A stretch of DNA of 40,259 bases from Actinoplanes regularis (GTDB lineage: Bacteria > Actinomycetota > Actinomycetes > Mycobacteriales > Micromonosporaceae). The notes below the pieces were generated by a model. That model was not told where the DNA came from and did no database searches. It saw only the letters and a program-made list of their open reading frames with translations. Made by a program: the position numbers and the translations under genes. The DNA lies in assembly GCF_900188005.1 (NCBI RefSeq), contig NZ_FZNR01000039.1, positions 1 to 40,259 on the forward strand. The letters run 5' to 3'. Below are positions 14,597 to 23,011 of the stretch, piece by piece; position 1 is the first letter of the stretch; each line of letters opens with the position of its first letter.

Positions 14597-15307
14597 TCAG
14601 TAACCGAAGTCCTGGGTGTAGTAGGGGGTGCCGTTGGCGGCGTGGACGACGCCGACACCGACGGCCTTGGACTGGCAGTTCAGGATGTTCTTGCGGTGCC
14701 CGGAGCTGTTCATCCAGCCGTTGACCACCTCGGCGGCCGAGCGCTGGCCCATGGCGACGTTCTCGGCGGAGGGCTGAGCGTAACCGGCGGCCTTGACACG
14801 GTCGCTGAACGTCGAGCCGCCGCTGCCGGTGTGGGACATCGTGCCGGTCTCAGCCATCCAGGCGCTGTGGCCACGGGCGGCGGCGGTGAGCTGATCGTTG
14901 ACGGTCAGGGCGGCGCAGCCGTTGCTGGTGCGCTGGACGTTGACAAGGCGGTTGATCTCGGTCTGCACGGCCTGCTCGGAGGAGCCCGCCGGAGCGGACG
15001 GGGTCGGCCGGGAGGGGGTCGGCCGGGAGGGGGCCGGCTGGGAAGGCGTCGGCTGGGACGGAGTGGACCACGACGGGGCGCGCCCGCCCGGACCGGTCAG
15101 CCAGGAGCCGGGGTTCCAGGAGCCGTACTTCCCGGAGCCGGGGTTCCATGAGCCGGTCAGCCAGGAGCCGGGGTCCCAGGAGCCGGGCTGCGCGGCGCCG
15201 GACTGCGCCGGGGCGGCCTTGGCCGGGCTCGCGATCATCATGGTGGCGCCGACGGCGGCGATCGGGGCGATAAGGGCGGTGACGGCGAGGCGACGAAGCT
15301 GGCGCAA
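14597..15307 (-). CDS. Secreted CAP (SCP/PR-1) domain protein with repeat linker
   Basis: A 236-residue secreted protein. There is a signal peptide with AKA cleavage near residue 31, then a low-complexity linker made of GSW(D/N)PGSWLTG repeats (about 42-72) and Pro/Thr/Ser repeats (TPSQ, TPSRP; about 78-106). The C-terminal CAP domain (about 112-236) has ARGHSAWMAETGTMSHTG, SAENVAMG, NGWMNSSGHRKNIL and the final YYTQDFGY, typical of bacterial SCP-like extracellular proteins of unclear biochemical role. The start codon appears to be TTG at 15307, the only start codon before the signal peptide, with AAGGG 8 nt upstream. A GCCCGC-TGTT-GCGGGC hairpin sits in its leader (15332-15347). Confidence 0.87.
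   Translation of the reverse strand: MRQLRRLAVTALIAPIAAVGATMMIASPAKAAPAQSGAAQPGSWDPGSWLTGSWNPGSGKYGSWNPGSWLTGPGGRAPSWSTPSQPTPSQPAPSRPTPSRPTPSAPAGSSEQAVQTEINRLVNVQRTSNGCAALTVNDQLTAAARGHSAWMAETGTMSHTGSGGSTFSDRVKAAGYAQPSAENVAMGQRSAAEVVNGWMNSSGHRKNILNCQSKAVGVGVVHAANGTPYYTQDFGY
15095..15185. repeat. 60-bp-period direct repeat coding for the GSW linker
   Basis: A 31-bp block at 15095-15125 recurs at 15155-15185 with one difference (t/c), and a shorter partial copy of its GGAGCCGGGGTTCCA core lies between them near 15134-15148. The repeats encode the GSWNPGSWLTG-type units of the secreted CAP protein. The near-identity suggests recent in-frame duplication. Confidence 0.7.
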
Positions 15308-15425
15308 GAGCAGGCCCTTTCGAAGTACGGCGCCCGCTGTTGCGGGCTCACCGTCGACTTCGGCGGGGCGCCGGGCCGTGATGATTTGAGGACGGGTGCG
15401 TCCTGGTCTCCGAACTGTTGCGGAC

Positions 15426-17042
15426 CTACCGTGCCGAGGCGGGCGAGTTCACCGGTAGGCAGATGACGAAGGTGGTTCCGGGGCCGCTGTGTTCGGCGAG
15501 GCTGATGCTGCCCTTGTGGCGTTCGATGATGGCGCGGGTGATGACCAGGCCGAGTCCGGTGCCGGGAATGTGCCGGGACCGCGCGGTGGAGGCGCGGTAG
15601 AAGCTGCGGAACAGGTGGGGCCGGTCGGCGTCCGGAATGCCGATGCCGGTGTCGGCGACGGTCCAGGTGATCTGTTCCCGGGCATCGCGACTGGCGGTGG
15701 TGGTTATGGTGCCGCCCGCTGGAGTGTATTTGATCGCGTTGGAGAGCAGGTTGTCGGCGACCTGGCGCAACCGGTGCGGGTCCGCGTGCAGCGGGAGGTG
15801 GTCGGGCAGGTGGGCGTGGAGGGTGAGGCTCTTGTGGGTGGCTTGAGGCCGGATCGCGTCGACGGCGGTGCTGATGATGGAGCACAGATCGGTGTCGACC
15901 GCTTCGATGTTCAGCTGCCCGGATTCCAGGCGGGCGACGTCGAGGAGGTCGTCGGCGATTGCGGACATTCGCTGAGCGCTGCCGGAGATGGTATTGAAGT
16001 AGGCGCGTTGTTCGGCCTCGGTGAGGGTTCCCAGTTCGTCTTCGATCAGCGAGAGGGTGCTGATGATCACGGCCAGGGGGTTGCGCAGTTCGTGGGTGAT
16101 CAGCGCGAGGAACTCGTTCCTGGTCCGGGCCAGTTCGACGGCGAGTTCCTCGGCGCGCCGCCGTTCCAGGTACTGCCCGAACTGCGCGGCGACACCGCCC
16201 AGCAGGGCGATGAGGGTGTTCTCGGGGTCTTCGGGGTAATCGCCGTAGACACACAGTGCGCCGAGAATGTGTCCTCCGGCGGAGATCGGTACGCCCACGG
16301 CGACGCGCAGACCGCTCTCAGCCGCCATCTGGCTGCGGACCGAGGCTGTGTCGGCCGCCAGGTCAGGGATCCACTGCGGGCTGCCGCTCTGGCAGACCCG
16401 GTTCGGCAGTGACCGTCCGGGTCCGAGTTCGTCGACGGAGAACCGGCCCAGCTGCGGGCCGGGGCCGAGGTGCCGGGCGGTGCAGGTGAGGACGCCCCGG
16501 CGCTCGTCGGGGGCCCACAGCTCGGTGACCGGCCAGTCCATCTGGACGCCGACCGCGTCGGCCAGCCGCTGTGCGGCGGAGACGCTGGAGTCCGCCTCGG
16601 CCAGGCCGCGGGAGACGGCTGCCTCCACGGCGGTGAACCGGCTGGCCCGGTGCGCGGCGGTGACGTCGTTCAGGAAGGCGTGGTAGATGCGTCCGCGGGG
16701 ATCGTCGGTGACGGTCGCGGTCAACTCGACGGGGAACTCGTGGCCGTCGCGATGTTTCATCCGTGTGGTCACGTACTGCCGGAAGGCCGTGGAGGCATTC
16801 CCAGCCAGGAACAGGGTCAGCCGAGCATGGAGCCGCTCCGGGATGATCAGGTCTTGAACCGGTCGACCGCAGGCTTCCCGCCAGTCGTAGCCGAACGTGG
16901 CCTCCGCGGCAGGATTCCAGGCCAGCACTCGCCCGCCCGCGTCGACGGCGATGTACGCGGTGGACACCGCGGCCAGCACCGTCATCGGGTGCCGTAGCAC
17001 GTCGTCACCGCACCACGTGGGCGCGGGCTGGGGCTCGGTCAT
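15426..17042 (-). CDS. Cytoplasmic PAS-GAF sensor histidine kinase
   Basis: A 538-residue protein without membrane helices. It has a PAS domain (about residues 20-135; YIAVDAGGRVLAWNPAAEATFGY), a GAF domain (about 150-290; VAVGVPISAGGHILGALCVYG), a HisKA domain with H317 in LITHELRNPLAV, and a HATPase domain with DNLLSNAIKYTP, DTGIGIP and GTGLGLVITRAI. It should autophosphorylate in response to a cytoplasmic signal; the ligand is unknown. The start at 17042 (MTEPQPAPTW) is where the PAS-linked sequence begins. The open frame extends further upstream, but that part lies over the end of the sigma factor gene and looks like a shadow. The ribosome-binding site is weak. No response regulator lies nearby. 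Confidence 0.85.
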   Translation of the reverse strand: MTEPQPAPTWCGDDVLRHPMTVLAAVSTAYIAVDAGGRVLAWNPAAEATFGYDWREACGRPVQDLIIPERLHARLTLFLAGNASTAFRQYVTTRMKHRDGHEFPVELTATVTDDPRGRIYHAFLNDVTAAHRASRFTAVEAAVSRGLAEADSSVSAAQRLADAVGVQMDWPVTELWAPDERRGVLTCTARHLGPGPQLGRFSVDELGPGRSLPNRVCQSGSPQWIPDLAADTASVRSQMAAESGLRVAVGVPISAGGHILGALCVYGDYPEDPENTLIALLGGVAAQFGQYLERRRAEELAVELARTRNEFLALITHELRNPLAVIISTLSLIEDELGTLTEAEQRAYFNTISGSAQRMSAIADDLLDVARLESGQLNIEAVDTDLCSIISTAVDAIRPQATHKSLTLHAHLPDHLPLHADPHRLRQVADNLLSNAIKYTPAGGTITTTASRDAREQITWTVADTGIGIPDADRPHLFRSFYRASTARSRHIPGTGLGLVITRAIIERHKGSISLAEHSGPGTTFVICLPVNSPASAR

Positions 17043-17185
17043 GTCCGCGCCCGCCCGCACGCCGGCGGCACGCCTCGGCGTGGGACCTGTGGAGAGTCGA
17101 CCGCCACGTTTATCAGAATGGCCCAACACCATACAAGAGAGGACCGTATTTTCCTTTTTGTTAGGATTTGGCGCGCCGTATCGGA

Positions 17186-18160
17186 CTACTCCGTGCCGTC
17201 CGCCGGCAGGCGCTCCGGCAGCCCGAGCCGCGGGAACCGGTCGGCGTGGAAGATGAAGATCTCGGTGATCGCCCCGCCGGTGACGCGCAGGACGTCGATC
17301 GTCAGCGGCAGGTACGCACCCTCCCGCTTCCGCCAGAGGTAGAAGGCGACGGCGGGCTGCCGGTTGACGGCGGTGGGGACGGCGCGCAGGCCGGTGATGC
17401 CCTCGAAGCCCTCCTCGATCCAGTTGTTCACGACCGTGTCGCGGCCGACGTGCAGGCCCGGGGTGGGCGGCATCGAGGATCGGACGTCGTCGCGCAGCAT
17501 CGACGTCAGCGCCGGGATGTCCGTGGCCACGCTGGCCTCGGCGAACCGGCGTACCAGCTCGCGCGTTCCGGCGTCCTCCTCGCCGCCGGTCCAGTCCTGC
17601 CGTTGCGCGGGCAGGTGCTCCCGCATGCCGGCGCGGGCCCGCTGCAGCGCGCTGTTCACGGAGTTGACGGAGTCCCCGAGAAGCTCCGCGACCTCCTTCG
17701 CCGCCCAGCCGAGCACGTCCCGCAGGATCAGCACGGCGCGCGGTCGCGGCGCGAGGTGCTGGACCGCGACCAGGTACGCCAGCTCGATCGTCTCCCGCGC
17801 GACGGCGGCGGTCTCCGGCTCGTCCGCGTCGCCGGCGGGCACCTCGTCGAGGAGCCGGTCCGGATAGGGCTGCAGCCACCGCACCTCGCCGCCGGTCGCG
17901 GGCTCCGGGCGGCACTTGGCGAGCAGGTCCAGGCAGGCGTTGGTGGCGATGCGGTACAGCCAGGCCCGGAACGTCGAGCGCCCCTCGAAGGTCTCCCGCC
18001 GCCGCCAGGCACGAAGGAACGTCTCCTGCACGGTGTCCTCGGCGTCCTCGAACGATCCGAGCATCCGGTAGCAGTGCACGTGCAGCTCCCGCCGGTGCTG
18101 CTGCGCCAGCCCCGAGAACGTCGGCTCGTCGACCTCGCCCAGCCGCGTGTCCGTGCTCAT
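17186..18160 (-). CDS. ECF-type sigma factor with C-terminal SnoaL-like domain (SigG/TIGR02960-like)
   Basis: A 324-residue sigma factor. Residues about 13-85 form region 2 (HVHCYRMLGSFEDAEDTVQETFLRAWRRRETF ... FRAWLYRIATNACLDLL). Residues about 130-185 form region 4 (LAPRPRAVLILRDVLGWAAKEVAELLGDSVNSVNSALQRAR). Residues about 200-320 form an NTF2/SnoaL-like domain. This arrangement is known from SigG/SigJ-like extracytoplasmic-function sigma factors, where the tail substitutes for a separate anti-sigma factor by tuning activity. ATG 18160 is chosen because GGAAGGA lies 8 nt upstream; an ATG at 18181 lacks one. No anti-sigma gene is adjacent, as expected for this group. Its signal is unknown. 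Confidence 0.9.
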   Translation of the reverse strand: MSTDTRLGEVDEPTFSGLAQQHRRELHVHCYRMLGSFEDAEDTVQETFLRAWRRRETFEGRSTFRAWLYRIATNACLDLLAKCRPEPATGGEVRWLQPYPDRLLDEVPAGDADEPETAAVARETIELAYLVAVQHLAPRPRAVLILRDVLGWAAKEVAELLGDSVNSVNSALQRARAGMREHLPAQRQDWTGGEEDAGTRELVRRFAEASVATDIPALTSMLRDDVRSSMPPTPGLHVGRDTVVNNWIEEGFEGITGLRAVPTAVNRQPAVAFYLWRKREGAYLPLTIDVLRVTGGAITEIFIFHADRFPRLGLPERLPADGTE

Positions 18161-18239
18161 CACGTCATCCTTCCGCCTCATCGTGTTCCGTCCCAGTTAT
18201 GACGGCCGCGGGCGCGACAACTCATCACCAGGCTCGAAA

Positions 18240-19241
18240 TCACGCCTCGAGGGTCCCGAGCAGAGCCGTGGCGAACAGGGCCAGAGGACGGTCGTCGTCG
18301 TGGGTCAGCCGGTGCAGGGTGGACGATGCGAGGGTGCCGGGCATCTCGGCGAGAGCCTGGGTGAGTCGCATCCGGATGGCCGAGTCCGCGGCCGGGGCGA
18401 ACAGCTCGGCGGACAGGGCACTCATGATCGGCTCGGCCCAGGACGGATCCCGCGCGATCGCGCCCAGGTGTTCGGCGGCCTCGACGTCGTTCAGGCCCGT
18501 GACGACCAGGCTGACCAGCTCGGGGACCGCGTCGGTCACGCCCCGGGCGCCCAGGGCGAGAGCGGCCTGCCCGCGGATCGTGGCTTCGGTGTCCCGGAGC
18601 GCTCGGTTGAGCGCCGCGGTCGCGTCGTCACCCGGGAGTTCGGCGAGGGCCGCGACGGCGCGCCGCCGGACGTCGGGGTCGCCGGAGGTCAGGCCGGCGG
18701 CCAGGCGGGTGGCGCCCGCACCGCCGGACCGGGCCAGGGCCCAGCGCAGGGCGCCGGCGACGTTCGGATCGGATTCGGACAGGATCGCATTGGCGAGCAG
18801 GTGGGCGGAGGCCGGAGCGTGCCCGGGCGACGCCAGCGCCGCCTGCTGGCGGCGGGCGGCGTTCGGCGAGCCCAGGTGGCGCAGGAGCTCGACGACGCGG
18901 GCGACGTCCCGCCAGTCGGCGGGACCGGTGGCGTCGACCGTGTGCAGGCGTTCGAGGAGCTCATGTTCGCGGGCCAGGCGCTCCTCGGTCTTCCGGATCA
19001 GGTCGCCGATCAGCGCGGACGGGGTGAAACCGGGATCCTCGAGGGCGCGGGCGATCTGGCCCAGGGACAGCCCGGCGAAGCGCAGGCCCTCCACGTAGAG
19101 GATCCGGCGGATGTCGTCGGGGGTGTACTCGCGGTAGCCGGCGACGGTACGGCCGGTCGGGCGCACCAGCCCGAGGGCGTCGTAGTGCCGGAGCATCCGG
19201 GCACTCACCCCCGAGCGGCGCGCCACCTCACCGATCAGCAC
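18240..19241 (-). CDS. MerR family regulator fused to HEAT repeats
   Basis: A 333-residue protein starting at GTG 19241. Residues 1-70 are a MerR winged helix (LIGEVARRSGVSARMLRHYDALGLVRPTGR, GYREYTPDDIRRIL), followed by a dimerisation helix (about 75-100). The rest is HEAT-like helical repeats (for example VRRRAVAALAELPGDDATAALNRALRD and similar units between about 130 and 325) instead of a metal- or drug-binding tail. It overlaps the end of the HEAT-protein gene by 7 nt, so the two are translated together and may pair through their repeats. A palindrome with a 19-bp promoter spacer upstream of the operon is its likely autoregulatory site. Confidence 0.88.
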   Translation of the reverse strand: MLIGEVARRSGVSARMLRHYDALGLVRPTGRTVAGYREYTPDDIRRILYVEGLRFAGLSLGQIARALEDPGFTPSALIGDLIRKTEERLAREHELLERLHTVDATGPADWRDVARVVELLRHLGSPNAARRQQAALASPGHAPASAHLLANAILSESDPNVAGALRWALARSGGAGATRLAAGLTSGDPDVRRRAVAALAELPGDDATAALNRALRDTEATIRGQAALALGARGVTDAVPELVSLVVTGLNDVEAAEHLGAIARDPSWAEPIMSALSAELFAPAADSAIRMRLTQALAEMPGTLASSTLHRLTHDDDRPLALFATALLGTLEA

Positions 19242-19924
19242 GTAGGACTGTCCTCGCCGGAGACGGGCTGTTCCGGGCCGAGCGCGACGATTCTGGTCGC
19301 CACGGCGACGGAGAGGTCGAACCCCGCGTCGGGGTCGTGCAGGAGCCGTCTCGTGGCGTTCGCATGCGCACGCACCTCCGGGTCGGAGTCGGTCAGGGCC
19401 GTTTGCAGGACCGGCTCGATCATGTCACCGAGGGCGACGAAAGCGCGGCTGAGACTCAGCCGAACCTCCCGGTCGCCGCGACCGAACTGGCGGGCCAGCT
19501 CCGCGGCGAGCGACTCCTTCTCCTCGTCGGCGACCAGCACGGTGGCGGTTCGCCAGGCGGTGCGGGCCACCTCGTCGTCGGGGTCCCGCAGCAGCACCGG
19601 CATGATCGCCGGCCACGCGCTCCGGTCGCCGATCTTGGAAAGGGTGTGCAGCGCCTGACCGCGGTCCTGCGCGCGCTCCGAACGGAGTGCGGCGACCAGC
19701 CGGGGCACCGTGCTCTCCGGTGGCAGACGGGTCAGCGCCCAGGTGAGCATGTCGCGGACGAAGAAGTCCGGTTCGATGCCGCTGCGGGTCACGAGCAGGT
19801 CGACGGCCTCGGGCCCGGCGTGCGTCCCGATCGCCAGGGCGGCCCTCAGCCGGGCCGACGAGTTGCCGGCGTTCAACGCCGCGAGCAGTCGTGTGGTGTC
19901 TGTGCGGCTCTGTGCCGAGGTCAT
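19235..19924 (-). CDS. HEAT repeat protein, partner of the MerR-HEAT regulator
   Basis: A 229-residue soluble protein of HEAT-like repeats (AIGTHAGPEAVDLLV, WALTRLPPESTVPRLVAALRSERAQDRGQALHTLSKIGD, AWPAIMPVLLRDPDDEVARTAW and others). The ATG at 19924 follows GGAGGTGG. It is the first gene of the two-gene unit with the MerR-HEAT gene. HEAT repeats bind other proteins, so it may modulate the regulator or sense a partner (inference). No catalytic motif is visible. Confidence 0.83.
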   Translation of the reverse strand: MTSAQSRTDTTRLLAALNAGNSSARLRAALAIGTHAGPEAVDLLVTRSGIEPDFFVRDMLTWALTRLPPESTVPRLVAALRSERAQDRGQALHTLSKIGDRSAWPAIMPVLLRDPDDEVARTAWRTATVLVADEEKESLAAELARQFGRGDREVRLSLSRAFVALGDMIEPVLQTALTDSDPEVRAHANATRRLLHDPDAGFDLSVAVATRIVALGPEQPVSGEDSPTC

Positions 19925-19945
19925 GTCCGACCACCTCCGCCGCCC

Positions 19946-19976
19946 AGTGAAGACCTTGTCACGGTGACAAGGTCAA
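19946..19976 (-). promoter_or_regulatory. MerR-type promoter and operator
   Basis: GACCTTGTCAC, one base, GTGACAAGGTC is a perfect 11-1-11 palindrome at 19952-19974. On the minus strand TTGACC (19971-19976) and TTCACT (19946-19951) are separated by exactly 19 bp, the unusually long spacer that MerR activators correct by twisting DNA; the palindrome fills that spacer. It lies 22-52 nt upstream of the HEAT gene start. Confidence 0.75.
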
Positions 19977-20045
19977 TCCGGTTGTGTGCGCTCGCACATG
20001 GGCCGAGAATCTTGGCGTCCCGTTACGCAATGGAAAGGAAGTTTT

Positions 20046-20972
20046 GTGCTTCGCCGTACCCTTGCGAACGTTCTGCTTCTCACCGCCCTGGCGGTGACCG
20101 TAACCGCCGCGCCCGCCGCGGCGACCCCGGCCGGACCGCTGCCCGGCGCCATCACCCTGCCGAAGGGCTTCCAGCCCGAGGGCATCGCCATCGGGAACAA
20201 GCCGTACGCCTACTTCGGCTCCCGTGCCGACGGCGACATCTACCGCGTCGACCTGCGCACCGGCGCGGGCGCCACGTTCAGCGAAGGCCCGGGCACCCCG
20301 TCCCTGGGCCTCAAGATCGACGACGGCCGGCTCTTCGTGGCCGGCGGCTCGGGCGGCGACGCCCGGGTCCTCGACCTGCGTACCGGCCGGGTGCTGAAGA
20401 GCTATCAGCTGCGGCCGGCCGCGGACGGCCCGTTCATCAACGACGTGATCGTCACCGACGAGGCCGCCTGGTTCACCGACTCGAGCAGCCTTACCCTGTT
20501 CAAACTGCCGTTCGGCAGGTTCGGCCGGCTGCCCGCCGAGGCGGTCGCGGTGCCGCTCACCGGTGACCTCCAGCTTCAGACCGGCATCAACGCCAACGGC
20601 ATCAGCAGTACGCCGGACGGCCGCGGCCTCATCATCGTCCAGTCCAGCACCGGATTCCTCTTCCGGGTCTCGGCCGCCGGTGTGACGTCGCGGATCGACG
20701 TCGGCGAGACGCTGCTCGCCAATGGCGACGGACTCTGGCTCCGGGGGCGCACGCTCTACGTGGTGCAGAACCGGCTCAACCAGATCGCCGAGATCGCGCT
20801 GAACCGGTCCGGGACGGCGGGCTCGCTCGTCTCGGTGACCACCGACCCGGGCTTCGACGTGCCGACCACGATCGCTGAGTTCGGCAGGCGCTTCTACCTG
20901 CCCAACGCCCGCTTCACCACCCCGTCGACCCCGGAGACCACCTACAACGCTGTCGCCGTGCCGATCCCCTGA
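20046..20972 (+). CDS. Secreted SMP-30/gluconolactonase-like beta-propeller protein
   Basis: A 308-residue protein starting at GTG 20046, with AAGGAAG 4-11 nt upstream. It has a signal peptide with an APAAA/TPAG cleavage zone near residue 26. The mature part has propeller-like repeats of the SMP-30/gluconolactonase/LRE superfamily (GFQPEGIAIGNKPYAYFGSRADGDIYRVDLRTG, NDVIVTDEAAWFTDSS, NGISSTPDGRGLIIVQSSTGFLFRVS). Such proteins hydrolyse lactones or bind small ligands outside the cell; metal-ligand residues were not traced, so the activity is open. The longer frame from 19986 lies upstream of the ribosome-binding site and is rejected. It is divergent from the HEAT/MerR operon. Confidence 0.83.
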   Translation: MLRRTLANVLLLTALAVTVTAAPAAATPAGPLPGAITLPKGFQPEGIAIGNKPYAYFGSRADGDIYRVDLRTGAGATFSEGPGTPSLGLKIDDGRLFVAGGSGGDARVLDLRTGRVLKSYQLRPAADGPFINDVIVTDEAAWFTDSSSLTLFKLPFGRFGRLPAEAVAVPLTGDLQLQTGINANGISSTPDGRGLIIVQSSTGFLFRVSAAGVTSRIDVGETLLANGDGLWLRGRTLYVVQNRLNQIAEIALNRSGTAGSLVSVTTDPGFDVPTTIAEFGRRFYLPNARFTTPSTPETTYNAVAVPIP

Positions 20973-21010
20973 TCGCTCAGGGGCTGGAAAACCGACCCGG
21001 GCGCGCGCTG

Positions 21011-23011
21011 TCAGTCGGTCGCCACATCCCACAACCGAATAGTGTGATCGCTGCTGCCACTGGCCAAGGTTTTTCCGTCCGGACTGAACGCGACGGTGTT
21101 GACGATCCCGACGTGCCCGCTGAGATTGTCGCCGTACTGCTGGTGTGTGGCAGCGGTCCACAGACGTACGTCGTGATCGGAGCCGCTGCCGGTGGCCAGG
21201 ATCCGGCCGTCCGGGCTGAAAGCGATCGCCAGGAACTGACCGGGCACGAAGTCCCCGAGTTGCTTGCCGTTCGCCGTGTCCCAGAACCGCACCCCGTCGG
21301 AACCTCCGCTGGCCAGGACCGAGCTGTCCGGGCTGAAGGCGATGGCAAAGCCGACGGTCGGGGCGAGATGTCCACCGATCTGCTTCTGGCTGGCAACATC
21401 CCAGATCTGCACCGAGTCACTGCGAGGATTGGCGTGGTCGACGTAGCCGGAGCTGCTGGCGCTGGCCAGGATCTTTCCGTTCGGGCTGAACGCGACACCG
21501 TAGACCTGGCCGGGATGGGCTGTCATGGGGTCACCGGTCTGCTCCGGTCTGCCGTTCCGCTCGCACGTGTCCAGGTTCCACAGCCGTACCGTTCCGTCGC
21601 CACCGCCGGTAGCCAGTGTCCTGCCGTCCGGGCTGAACGCGATGCTGTAGATGGTGTCCGGTTGATCGCGGACGCTACATGCCTCCCGGCCGAACCCGGA
21701 TCCTGTATCGGTCAGATTCCAGATGTGCACTTCACCGGGATACTTGTCGCCGTCCCCGCTGCGGCCGGCGACGGCCATATATTTGCCGCCGGGGCCGAAC
21801 GCTACGCTCCAGGCTTCGTGCAAACTGCTGGTCGGTCCCGCCATTTTGCTCTGATCGCTCAGATGCCACACGCCGGCGGTGCCATTCTCGAGAGCGCCGG
21901 CCAGAATCTTGCCGTCCGGGCTGATCGCGATGCTCCGAACCTCGGCCTCGGCAGTGATGACGAGTCTGAACACCTTGACGTAGACGACGGTTCCGATGAG
22001 GACCAGGAGCGCCACCGAAACGAGCACGGCCAGGCGATTGAAGTTCTTCTTTCCAGATCCGGGGCGCGTGGTCAGGTGATCTGGAGACGATTGCCTCTCG
22101 GCAGGCGTAGACGTCGCTACGCGCGGCACGGTGGTGGTCGCAGCCGTTCCCGTTGCTGAGCCGGGCGCGCCAACTGGATCGACCAGCGGGTTGCTTGGCT
22201 GGTCGATCGACGGAGGCGTTGACACGTCTGGGCGGCCGGCGACCCTTCGGGGGTTCCAGGCCAGGATGATCTGGCCTTCGCCTCCGTACAGCCAGCGCTG
22301 CGGGGTCTGCTCGTTGCCGGTGGCTCGGACCTCGTCGGCGGCGTAGATGAACGCCTCTTCGACGGAGATGAGGCCGTCGTTGTCGCGGTCGGCGCCGCCA
22401 CTGCGCAGCCCGTCGACGAGCGCCGCGGTGAACACCGACCCGTGCGGGGCTGCTCCACCCGGCAGCGGCGCACCCTCGTAGGAGTACTCGCTGGCACGGG
22501 ACGCGGTCAGCACCGCCCTGCCGCGTCCGGCGCCGACCAGGCGGCGTTCCAGGTGCAGGTCGGTGTCGGCCTTGATGCCCGCGAAGGCGCCGCTGAAGCA
22601 GCAATCCAGGATCACTACCTGTTGCCGGGCCCGGCACTCGTCGAGCCGGTCCAGCAGCCAGGCCGAGTCGATCGCGGTGGAGCTGAGCCGGCCTTTGACG
22701 GTGTCGGTGGCAGCGAGGTACAGGCGGCCGCGGGCGTCGAGAACGCCGTGGCAGGAGAGGTAGACCAGGATCAGGTCGCCCCGGTCACGACCGGCGAGGA
22801 ATTCGTCGACCCTGCGGCGGACCTCGTGTTCCGGGCGGTCGAGTACCTCGGTGACGGTGAACCCGCCGATGGCCGGATCGGCGAGGACCTCGGCGATAGC
22901 GGTCGCATCCTGGGCCGGGGCACGAAGCCTGGCGAATGCGGTATCGGCGTAGGTGGCGGTGGCGACGACGAGCGCGTGGCGCGATTCAGCGAGTTCAGGG
23001 GCGGGGCGCAT
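21011..23011 (-). CDS. EACC1-associated caspase with EF-hand, transmembrane anchor and WD40 propeller
   Basis: A 666-residue protein. Residues 8-255 form a caspase-like (C14) protease with catalytic H88 (LSCHG) and C138 (DCCFSG). Residues 208-219 are a canonical 12-residue EF-hand loop (D208, D210, D212, G213, I215, E219). Residues about 256-322 are a Pro/Ser/Thr linker, and 327-349 a single membrane helix preceded by KKNFNR (positive-inside, so the caspase would be cytoplasmic). Residues about 350-666 are WD40 repeats (SIAFSPDGRTLATGGGDG, TVRLWNLD and similar), predicted outside. It overlaps the EACC1 gene by 17 nt, so translation is coupled. The pair resembles described NTP-dependent or caspase-based conflict systems, where the caspase is a suicide or processing effector; here no ATPase is adjacent. 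Confidence 0.9.
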   Translation of the reverse strand: MRPAPELAESRHALVVATATYADTAFARLRAPAQDATAIAEVLADPAIGGFTVTEVLDRPEHEVRRRVDEFLAGRDRGDLILVYLSCHGVLDARGRLYLAATDTVKGRLSSTAIDSAWLLDRLDECRARQQVVILDCCFSGAFAGIKADTDLHLERRLVGAGRGRAVLTASRASEYSYEGAPLPGGAAPHGSVFTAALVDGLRSGGADRDNDGLISVEEAFIYAADEVRATGNEQTPQRWLYGGEGQIILAWNPRRVAGRPDVSTPPSIDQPSNPLVDPVGAPGSATGTAATTTVPRVATSTPAERQSSPDHLTTRPGSGKKNFNRLAVLVSVALLVLIGTVVYVKVFRLVITAEAEVRSIAISPDGKILAGALENGTAGVWHLSDQSKMAGPTSSLHEAWSVAFGPGGKYMAVAGRSGDGDKYPGEVHIWNLTDTGSGFGREACSVRDQPDTIYSIAFSPDGRTLATGGGDGTVRLWNLDTCERNGRPEQTGDPMTAHPGQVYGVAFSPNGKILASASSSGYVDHANPRSDSVQIWDVASQKQIGGHLAPTVGFAIAFSPDSSVLASGGSDGVRFWDTANGKQLGDFVPGQFLAIAFSPDGRILATGSGSDHDVRLWTAATHQQYGDNLSGHVGIVNTVAFSPDGKTLASGSSDHTIRLWDVATD

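Noticed and set aside
12405..14603. A 732-codon plus-strand frame
   Set aside because: Antisense to the membrane histidine kinase, whose H, N and G boxes are all present on the other strand.
15308..15425. c-di-AMP (ydaO-type) riboswitch before the CAP gene
   Set aside because: Wall-related secreted proteins in actinobacteria often have one, but only a simple GCCCGC/GCGGGC hairpin is present and the interval is too short for the conserved core.
17043..17915. N-terminal extension of the PAS-GAF kinase frame
   Set aside because: It overlaps the ECF sigma factor gene on the same strand in another frame and reads as low-complexity Arg/Ala/Gly text; PAS similarity begins after 17042.
18161..18239. 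ECF-type autoregulatory promoter for the SnoaL-tailed sigma factor
   Set aside because: TGTCG and CGTCA elements occur, but their spacing (about 11 bp) is too short for known ECF promoters.
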